11,312 bases of DNA from CAZLKN01 sp964560135 (lineage in GTDB: Bacteria > Actinomycetota > JAICYB01), in assembly GCA_964560135.1 (NCBI GenBank), contig CAZLKN010000081.1, positions 1 through 11,312 of the forward strand, written 5' to 3'. Position numbers and translations under genes: made by a program. Positions 1 through 5,153 of this stretch are shown here, piece by piece. The notes under the pieces were generated by a model, which saw only the letters and a list, made by a program, of their open reading frames with translations, was not told where the DNA came from and ran no database searches. Position 1 is the stretch's first letter. Each line of letters starts with the position of its first letter.

Positions 1-816
1 GCCGAGTTCCTGTTCGGCGACGAGGACGCGCTGATCCAGCTCGACATGTCCGAGTACATGGAGAAGCACACGGTTTCGCGCCTGGTCGGCTCGCCTCCCG
101 GCTACGTCGGGTACGAAGAGGGCGGTCAGCTCACCGAGGCCGTGCGGCGCCGTCCGTACTCGGTGGTGCTGTTCGACGAGATCGAGAAGGCCCACTTCGA
201 CGTCTTCAACGTGCTGCTCCAGATCCTGGAGGACGGCCGCTTGACCGACGCACAGGGTCACCACGTCGACTTCAAGAACACCGTGATCATCATGACCTCG
301 AACCTCGGCACCCGGGATCTGGCCCGGGCCCGCGGGATCGGGTTCACGACCGAGGCGGCGGACGAGATCTCCTACGACAAGATGAAGGAGAAGGTCATGT
401 CGGAGCTGAAGCACAGCTTCCGGCCTGAACTCCTGAACCGGATCGACGAGACCATCGTCTTCCACCCGCTGGCGCGGGAGCAGGTCAAGTCGATCGTCGA
501 CCTGATGGTCAGGCGCGTGCGTGAGCAGCTCGCCAGCCGCGGTATGGGGCTCGAGCTGTCCGAGCCCGCCAAGGAGCTGCTCGCAGAGAAGGGCTACGAC
601 CCCGCGCTGGGGGCCCGGCCGCTGCGCCGGACGATCCAGCGGATGGTCGAGGACCCGCTCTCCGAGAAGGTCCTGTGGAAGGAATTCCGCGCCGGTCAGA
701 CCATCGTCGTGGACACCGAAGACGGCGAGGTCGTCTTCACGGCTCGCGACGAGGAGATCGAGACCCTCGAGCCCGTCGAGGTCGTCAAGCCCGGCGGTCC
801 GTCCGAGGGCGGCTAG
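1..816 (+). CDS. clpC: ATP-dependent Clp protease ATP-binding subunit ClpC (3' part, 5' end outside window)
   Basis: This is the second AAA+ module (D2) and C-terminus of the Hsp100 unfoldase that feeds substrates to the ClpP protease in the cytoplasm. The reading frame is open from base 1, so the N-domain, D1, the M-domain and the D2 Walker A lie upstream of the window. Visible D2 landmarks, in order, are the substrate-gripping pore loop GYVG (100-111), Walker B VVLFDEIEKAH with the Asp-Glu pair at 175-180, the sensor-1 stretch TSNLGT (295-312), and the sensor-2 motif GARPLRR (610-630). The C-terminal D2 small domain runs on from there. The tail after it is short and acidic (EEIETLEPVEVVKPGG), as in other actinobacterial ClpC proteins. 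The stop is TAG at 814-816. ClpB is less likely because the sequence after the pore loop (YEEGGQLTEAVRRRPYSVVLFDE) and the D2 C-terminus read as ClpC. The next gene starts 21 bp downstream on the same strand. Confidence 0.96.
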   Translation, partial: AEFLFGDEDALIQLDMSEYMEKHTVSRLVGSPPGYVGYEEGGQLTEAVRRRPYSVVLFDEIEKAHFDVFNVLLQILEDGRLTDAQGHHVDFKNTVIIMTSNLGTRDLARARGIGFTTEAADEISYDKMKEKVMSELKHSFRPELLNRIDETIVFHPLAREQVKSIVDLMVRRVREQLASRGMGLELSEPAKELLAEKGYDPALGARPLRRTIQRMVEDPLSEKVLWKEFRAGQTIVVDTEDGEVVFTARDEEIETLEPVEVVKPGGPSEGG

Positions 817-837
817 CGCCCGCGCGGTAGATCCGCC

Positions 838-1275
838 ATGGAGCCCCGGGATCCGCGCGCGACGGTGCGGGCCGTCGTTGAGACGATCCTGCCGGGGCCT
901 CCCCACGATCCGACGGCAGGCGCGCTGGAGGCAGGCGCCGACGAGTACGTGCTCGGCCTGCTCGAGACGATGGGCCCGCCGGTGGTCGCCGGTGTCCTCA
1001 TGGCCCTCGACGGCTTCGCGCAGCAGGTCCGCGCGGACACGGCCTTCCACGAGCTCGACCTCGAGGAGCGTTCGGAGGTGCTGCGCCTGATCGCCGCCCA
1101 CGACCTGCCCGACCTCCAGCAGCTCATCCGGAGCCTGTTCAGCCTCACGGTGGCCGCGTCCTACGGCGAGCGCGGCGGGCTCGACGACGAGGGCCGGCTG
1201 GTCTCGAGGCCGGAGCAGTGGGACCACGTGGGTTACCCCGGGCCGTCCACCGGCTACGAGCTCGGCGATGCCTGA
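838..1275 (+). CDS. Gluconate 2-dehydrogenase subunit 3-like small subunit of a GMC dehydrogenase
   Basis: This 145-residue, mostly helical and acidic protein resembles the small (gamma) subunit that accompanies membrane or periplasmic GMC-type sugar dehydrogenases (Gluconate_2-dh3 family). The recognisable signature is its C-terminal WDHVGYPGPSTGY stretch (residues 128-140), the aromatic/Gly-Pro ending typical of that family. The strongest support is context: its last 8 bases overlap the start of the GMC oxidoreductase, so the two are almost certainly translationally coupled and form a complex. In the well-studied relatives the small subunit carries a Tat signal that exports its FAD partner. 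Here the N-terminus (MEPRDPRATVRAVVETILPG) has no twin-arginine motif and no hydrophobic stretch, so a cytoplasmic location is inferred. The Shine-Dalgarno before the ATG is weak. Family assignment rests on the C-terminal motif and on gene order. Confidence 0.72.
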   Translation: MEPRDPRATVRAVVETILPGPPHDPTAGALEAGADEYVLGLLETMGPPVVAGVLMALDGFAQQVRADTAFHELDLEERSEVLRLIAAHDLPDLQQLIRSLFSLTVAASYGERGGLDDEGRLVSRPEQWDHVGYPGPSTGYELGDA

Positions 1276-2845
1276 CGCCGTCGTCGTCGGCTGCGGGGGC
1301 GGCGGGGCGGTGGCCGCCTACGAGCTCGCCGAGGCCGGGCTCGACGTCGTGGTCCTGGAGGCCGGCGTCTGGCACGACCCCGACCGTGACTTCTCGCGGC
1401 TCGAATGGTCGATGTTCAACGCGATCGACGGACGCTTCCGGTGGGGGCCCGCCGACCCGGCCCTCGCCCCCTGGCCACGCGAGTCCGACGGGCTCCCGGT
1501 GCTCCTCCAGACCGCGGGGGTCGGAGGCAACACCCTCCACTACATCGGCAACTCGCCCCGTGCCTACCCGGCGTCGATGGACGGCGCCTGGCCCATCGAC
1601 TACGCCGAACTCCTCCCCTACTACGAGAAGGTCGAGTCGCTGCTCCCGGTGCTCGAACCGGAGGTGATCGCGCGACGCGACGAGCTCTTCGTCCGCGGCT
1701 GCGAGTCGATCGGAGTTCCCCACACACCCGGTCGCGACGTCACCGGCGTCGGATGGCGGCTCCAGCCGAACGCGGTGGGGTCCAACTGCACGAACTGCGG
1801 TCACTGCCTGATCGGGTGTGCCATGCCCGCCGGCGCCCCCGCCCACGAGAAGGCGAAGCGGGGCACCAACGTCTCCTACGCGCCCATGGCGGTAGCGACC
1901 GGACGGTGCAGGATCCTCACCGAGTGCTTCGCGACCGAGATCCTCGCCGACCATCGCGGTGGCGGACTGCGGGTCCGGGGCGTCCGGTACCGGCGCGCCG
2001 GCGGTGAGGTGGAGGAGCTCGAGGCCCCGGTGCTCGTGCTCGCCGGCGGCACGGTCGAGTCCCCGCGCCTCTGGCTCAACTCGAACCTGCCCACGGCCAC
2101 GCCCGTGGGCCGGTACCTCACGATCCATTACCCCGACTTCCTCGTCGGGATCTGCTCAGAGGACACCGATATCTTCCGGGGCATGCAGGTCCTCACGCGC
2201 TGCGAGTTCCCGGACTACGGGTTCATCGAGCCCATCGGTCTCGGCCCCCTGAACCTCGCGCTCACGAGTTACGGCGGCACCGGCGTCGGGATCGACCCGA
2301 CCCCCGACGCCGACCCGTGGCGTTCGCGGGGCACGGTGTGGGGGCCGGAGCTCAAGCGACGGATGGAGGCCTTCGGGAGGTCGCTCGTGGTCACCGTGTT
2401 CACCGACGACGAGGAGCACCCGGACAACCGGGTGACGCTGGCCGAGGACCGTCCGCCGGACGAGCACGGCCGCATACCGAAGGTGACCTACCATCCCACC
2501 CCGGCCACGATCGAGCGGCGGGACTGGCTGGCCCGGCGCGCCGCGGAGGTGCTCGTGGGGGCCGGGTGCGATCCCGAGACGATCCACCGGTCGGACGCCG
2601 CCCCGAACACCATCCACCAGCACGGCACCATGCGGATGGGGAACGACCCCGCCACCTCGGTGGTGGACGACGCCGGCGAGGCCCACGAGGTCCGGGGGGT
2701 GTTCGTGGCCGACTGCTCGGTGCTGTCGAACGGCATCGGCGGACCGAACCCCACCCTCACCTGCCAGGCGCTGGCCACCCGCTCCGCCGAGCACATCCTC
2801 CGCCGTCACTTCGGCGGCACGGGGGCCGAGGCCCGCCGCACCTGA
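1268..2845 (+). CDS. GMC-family FAD-dependent oxidoreductase (dehydrogenase large subunit) with a four-cysteine cluster
   Basis: This 525-residue glucose-methanol-choline family flavoenzyme oxidises an alcohol, sugar or sterol hydroxyl with FAD. The Rossmann dinucleotide fold is at the N-terminus (GCGGGG at residues 8-13), with Glu31 positioned to bind the FAD ribose. The GMC C-terminal domain contains IHQHGTMRMG with His450 and GGPNPTLT with Asn494. These align with the catalytic His/Asn pair of family members (His516 and His559 in Aspergillus glucose oxidase). Residues 173-184 read NCTNCGHCLIGC, giving Cys174, Cys177, Cys180 and Cys184 (CX2CX2CX3C), followed by a KAKRGT element. Cysteine-containing segments occur at this place in long-chain alcohol oxidase-like and gluconate-dehydrogenase-like members, and an Fe-S cluster is possible. 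There is no signal peptide. The ATG overlaps the upstream small-subunit gene by 8 bp. No cytochrome c subunit follows, so the electron acceptor is unknown. The substrate cannot be read from the sequence. Confidence 0.9.
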   Translation: MPDAVVVGCGGGGAVAAYELAEAGLDVVVLEAGVWHDPDRDFSRLEWSMFNAIDGRFRWGPADPALAPWPRESDGLPVLLQTAGVGGNTLHYIGNSPRAYPASMDGAWPIDYAELLPYYEKVESLLPVLEPEVIARRDELFVRGCESIGVPHTPGRDVTGVGWRLQPNAVGSNCTNCGHCLIGCAMPAGAPAHEKAKRGTNVSYAPMAVATGRCRILTECFATEILADHRGGGLRVRGVRYRRAGGEVEELEAPVLVLAGGTVESPRLWLNSNLPTATPVGRYLTIHYPDFLVGICSEDTDIFRGMQVLTRCEFPDYGFIEPIGLGPLNLALTSYGGTGVGIDPTPDADPWRSRGTVWGPELKRRMEAFGRSLVVTVFTDDEEHPDNRVTLAEDRPPDEHGRIPKVTYHPTPATIERRDWLARRAAEVLVGAGCDPETIHRSDAAPNTIHQHGTMRMGNDPATSVVDDAGEAHEVRGVFVADCSVLSNGIGGPNPTLTCQALATRSAEHILRRHFGGTGAEARRT

Positions 2846-2898
2846 AGCGCCCGGGCCGGTTGGTCTCGCGGAGGCGGTCGGTGTCGGCGGCGATTCCG

Positions 2899-4122
2899 CT
2901 AGGCATCGGGACGCCGGGACGGTGCGTCCCGGAGGATGTCGCTGCGGCGATCCGATCTGGCGCGTTCCCTGGTGGCCATCTCCGCGTGGATCCGGTGGTC
3001 GGTGATGCGGGCGGCCACCGGGCCCGCGATCCCGAGGAGCAGGACGTAGGCCGCGGCAACGGCGGCGAGTTCCCGCCGGAGGCCCGCCGCGATGCCGATA
3101 CCCGCGATGACGATCGAGAACTCGCCGCGCGGGATCAGCGCCACACCGGCACGGCGCTGCGCCCGGGGGCCGACGCCCGCGCGTTTCGCTGCGAGCCGGC
3201 CCGTGGCGATCTTCGTCCCTGCGGTCACCACGCTCAGCACCACGGCGGTCACGAGCACCGGGAGGATCGTTCCGGGATCGGTTTCGAGTCCGAAGAAGAA
3301 GAAGAACACGGCCGCGAACAGGTCGCGCACCGGCCCGAGGAGCGGTCGTGCGCGGTCGGCCGCCGGGCCCGACAGCGCCGTGCCCACCAGGAACGCGCCC
3401 ACGGCGGCCGAGGCCTGGATCGACTCGGCAAGGCCGGCGACGATCAGGGTAAGGCCGAGGATCGTGAGCAGGAGCACCTCGTCGGAGTGGCTGAAGACCA
3501 GCCGGCTCAGTGACGGGCCGAACCGCACGGCGAGGACCAGCGTGATCAGCATGACCACGACGGCGATGCCCACCGATGCCGAAGTCGCCCAGACGCCGCC
3601 GCCGATGAGCAGCGCCGCAAGCAGGGGCAGGTACACGACCATCACCAGATCCTCGAGCACCAGGATCGACAGCACGACCGGTGTCTCCCGGTTCGGGATC
3701 CACCCGAGGTCGGACACCATCTTCGCGACGATCCCCGAGGACGAGATGTAGGTGACGCCTCCCAGGAACAGGGACGTCATCGGCCCCCAGCCCAGGAGCA
3801 GGCCCGCGGCGAAGCCCGGCGTGAAGTTGAGAGCCAGATCGATCCCGCCCGCGGGCGCAGACACCCGGAGGGCCGTGGTGAGCTCCTGACCGGAGAACTC
3901 CAGACCGAGCATGAGCAGGAGCAGGATCACCCCGATCTGCGCCCCGACGGCGATGAACCGCTGGGTCGTCAGGAGTGGGGCCACCCCGCCGTTGCCGAAG
4001 GCGAGCCCTGCCAGCAGGTACAGCGGGATCGGCGTGACGCCGAACCGGCCGGCGACCCGGGCCAGTGTCGCGAGGCCCAGCACGACGACCCCGAGCTCCA
4101 GGAAGAGCGAGGCCCCGTGCAC
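2899..4122 (-). CDS. khtU: CPA2-family cation/proton antiporter, KhtU-like (probable K+/H+ antiporter)
   Basis: This 407-residue integral membrane protein is of the Na_H_Exchanger/KefB type. It is almost wholly hydrophobic, with about 12 segments, and ends in a short basic cytoplasmic tail (after about residue 375) with no fused RCK/TrkA domain. The GLEFS motif (73-77) and the buried acidic pair Glu157-Asp158 in SILVLEDLVMV lie where CPA2 antiporters keep their ion-binding residues; KefC-type proteins usually show Gln-Asp here. It reads right to left. The start is GTG at 4122-4120, only 5 bp after the khtT stop, with no good Shine-Dalgarno of its own, so coupled translation is likely. A separate TrkA_C partner immediately upstream is the KhtTU arrangement, in which the antiporter expels K+ (or NH4+) in exchange for protons. 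Ion specificity is inferred from the partner gene. It converges on the GMC gene with 53 bp between stops. Confidence 0.88.
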   Translation of the reverse strand: MHGASLFLELGVVVLGLATLARVAGRFGVTPIPLYLLAGLAFGNGGVAPLLTTQRFIAVGAQIGVILLLLMLGLEFSGQELTTALRVSAPAGGIDLALNFTPGFAAGLLLGWGPMTSLFLGGVTYISSSGIVAKMVSDLGWIPNRETPVVLSILVLEDLVMVVYLPLLAALLIGGGVWATSASVGIAVVVMLITLVLAVRFGPSLSRLVFSHSDEVLLLTILGLTLIVAGLAESIQASAAVGAFLVGTALSGPAADRARPLLGPVRDLFAAVFFFFFGLETDPGTILPVLVTAVVLSVVTAGTKIATGRLAAKRAGVGPRAQRRAGVALIPRGEFSIVIAGIGIAAGLRRELAAVAAAYVLLLGIAGPVAARITDHRIHAEMATRERARSDRRSDILRDAPSRRPDA

Positions 4123-4127
4123 GCCGC

Positions 4128-4613
4128 TCAGCCCGTGTGCATGAGCTCGATGAGGCGCGTGATGCCGTTGGGCGTACCGACCACCACCAGGGTGTCCTCA
4201 CCCGCCAGCGTGTGATCCGGGCCGGGTGCCGGTGCCGCTGCTCCGTCCCGGAGGATCGCGACGATCGAGACCCCCGTGCGGGTCCGCGCGCCGGTCTCAC
4301 CGAGCGTGCGTCCCACGTACGGCGAACTGATCGGGATCGGGATCCAGTCGATGGCCAGGCCTTCGACCTCCTGCTGGAGCCGGGATAGCTGCTCCACGAC
4401 CTTGGATCCTCCCAGCAGATCGGCGAGCGCGCCGGACTCTTCCCGGTCCAGGTCGATGACCTCGATCGGCGTGTCGGGGTCGTCGGCCTTGCAGATGAAC
4501 AGCTCCCGGCGGCCCGTGCGGTGGGAGATGACCCCGATCCGGCGTCCGTCCGTGGTGAGGAAGTCGTGCCGGATCCCCACGCCGGGGAGTGCGGTCTCCT
4601 GGATCTCGACCAT
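4128..4613 (-). CDS. khtT: KhtT-like TrkA_C regulatory subunit of the K+/H+ antiporter
   Basis: This 161-residue soluble protein matches Bacillus subtilis KhtT along its whole length as I remember that sequence. Shared features are an N-terminal domain opening with ETALPGVG, the stretch GRRELFICKADDPD, an LADLLGG segment, and then a TrkA_C (RCK_C) domain over about residues 85-160. That domain carries the typical YVGRTLGE, VSIVAILRDG and LAGEDTLVVVG elements. In Bacillus, KhtT sits on the cytoplasmic face of KhtU and gates it, and cyclic di-AMP binds its RCK_C domain. Here the same role is inferred, and the presence of disA in this window makes the ligand plausible. The ATG (4613-4611) is preceded by an AAGGAAG Shine-Dalgarno at a good distance. 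The gene starts a two-gene operon with khtU and is divergent from the small membrane-protein gene at 4734. Confidence 0.88.
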   Translation of the reverse strand: MVEIQETALPGVGIRHDFLTTDGRRIGVISHRTGRRELFICKADDPDTPIEVIDLDREESGALADLLGGSKVVEQLSRLQQEVEGLAIDWIPIPISSPYVGRTLGETGARTRTGVSIVAILRDGAAAPAPGPDHTLAGEDTLVVVGTPNGITRLIELMHTG

Positions 4614-4630
4614 GTCCGCTTCCTTCTCGT

Positions 4631-4642
4631 CGAGGCGCCTCG
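4631..4642. repeat. Perfect 12-bp palindrome in the khtT leader
   Basis: CGAGGCGCCTCG is identical on both strands. It lies in the predicted untranslated leader of khtT, just upstream of the Shine-Dalgarno, where a bound protein or a small hairpin could affect expression. GC-rich palindromes of this length do arise by chance in such DNA. Confidence 0.35.
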
Positions 4643-4658
4643 CGCCACCACCCTCCCG

Positions 4659-4664
4659 ATACTA
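4659..4664 (-). promoter_or_regulatory. Candidate -10 box of the khtTU operon
   Basis: Read on the minus strand this is TAGTAT, a good TANNNT -10 element. It would give a leader of roughly 40 bases before the khtT ATG, ending in the AAGGAAG Shine-Dalgarno. No convincing -35 is present at 16-18 bp; that region is occupied by the inverted repeat at 4670-4690. Confidence 0.4.
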
Positions 4665-4669
4665 CGCGG

Positions 4670-4690
4670 GACGGCCGGCCGCCGGCCGTC
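4670..4690. promoter_or_regulatory. Perfect 9-bp inverted repeat between khtT and the divergent membrane-protein gene
   Basis: The arms GACGGCCGG and CCGGCCGTC are separated by CCG. The repeat lies 5 bp upstream of the khtT-side -10-like box and about 30 bp from the TAGGCT box on the other side, so it could serve both promoters as an operator. In RNA it would form a stable hairpin with a 3-base loop, but no T-run follows on either strand, so a terminator is less likely. Confidence 0.5.
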
Positions 4691-4720
4691 ACAAGTGCGG
4701 AGCTGGCCCGGCGGCTGGGG

Positions 4721-4726
4721 TAGGCT
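4721..4726 (+). promoter_or_regulatory. Candidate -10 box for leaderless transcription of the membrane-protein gene at 4734
   Basis: TAGGCT ends 7 bases before the ATG, the usual spacing for leaderless actinobacterial genes. No -35 is recognisable. It may drive secDF as well. Confidence 0.4.
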
Positions 4727-4733
4727 TGCGGGC

Positions 4734-5099
4734 ATGACCGGCAGGCACGTGGCGATCCGTTCTCTGGTGCTGGTGCTCACCGCGGTGATGCTGGCGCCGG
4801 TTCTCGTGGGAGCCTCCGGGTTGCGGCGTACCCCGTCCGCAGAGCCCGACGGCCATCTCCCGCCGGCCGTTGCCTCCGCCGATCGCGGTCTCGTGGGGGA
4901 GGGGATGCCGGGCCTGTGGTCATGGGCGACGCGGGCGGCGCCTCTGGGCCGGGACGGTGCCGTCGCGTGGGGTCTGGCGCCGGTCGCGTGGAGCGCCGTC
5001 GTGGCGGCGTGCGGCCTGATGCTCATCGTCGCCCGGGACCGGTGGCTGCGACCCGCTGCCCGGTTCTCCCTCCCGACCCGGGGGCCTCCGACCGGCTGA
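4734..5099 (+). CDS. Small two-helix membrane protein of unknown function upstream of secDF
   Basis: I do not recognise this 121-residue protein. It has a hydrophobic segment near the N-terminus (about residues 9-27, SLVLVLTAVMLAPVLVGA), which could be a signal anchor. A polar Pro/Gly-containing middle (about 30-75) follows, and then a second hydrophobic segment (about 78-98) ends in a basic tail (ARDRWLRPAARF). The predicted topology is two membrane passes with the middle loop outside and the basic tail in the cytoplasm. The chosen ATG has no Shine-Dalgarno but lies 7 bases after a TAGGCT -10-like box, the geometry of a leaderless actinobacterial mRNA. The same frame is open upstream, but that part runs antisense across khtT. 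The gene lies 54 bp before secDF on the same strand, so co-transcription is plausible. It is not a clear YajC, which normally has one helix. Confidence 0.6.
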   Translation: MTGRHVAIRSLVLVLTAVMLAPVLVGASGLRRTPSAEPDGHLPPAVASADRGLVGEGMPGLWSWATRAAPLGRDGAVAWGLAPVAWSAVVAACGLMLIVARDRWLRPAARFSLPTRGPPTG

Positions 5100-5142
5100 C
5101 CCGCCAGGTGTTGGCCCGCGCCGCGCATGCGGCGCACGAGCT

Positions 5143-5148
5143 GGAGGT
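5143..5148 (+). promoter_or_regulatory. Strong Shine-Dalgarno (GGAGGT) that decides the secDF start
   Basis: GGAGGT is separated by 5 bases (CGATC) from the TTG at 5154. It lies downstream of the only in-frame ATG (5127), so it supports TTG initiation. It is the best anti-16S match I noticed before any gene in the window. Confidence 0.8.
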
Positions 5149-5153
5149 CGATC

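Noticed and set aside
2846..2898. Terminator between the convergent GMC and khtU genes
   Set aside because: No stem with a reasonable loop and no T-run was found in the 53-bp gap.
4614..4658. Cyclic-di-AMP riboswitch (ydaO type) ahead of khtT
   Set aside because: The predicted leader is only about 40 bases, far too short for that riboswitch, and no conserved elements are visible.
4734..5099. yajC upstream of secDF
   Set aside because: YajC has one N-terminal helix and a charged cytoplasmic domain. This protein has two helices at opposite ends and a polar loop, so the name is not supported.
5127..5153. ATG at 5127 as the start of secDF
   Set aside because: There is no Shine-Dalgarno before it, while an ideal GGAGGT precedes the in-frame TTG at 5154. 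It would add nine residues (MRRTSWRSI). It remains possible, but less likely.
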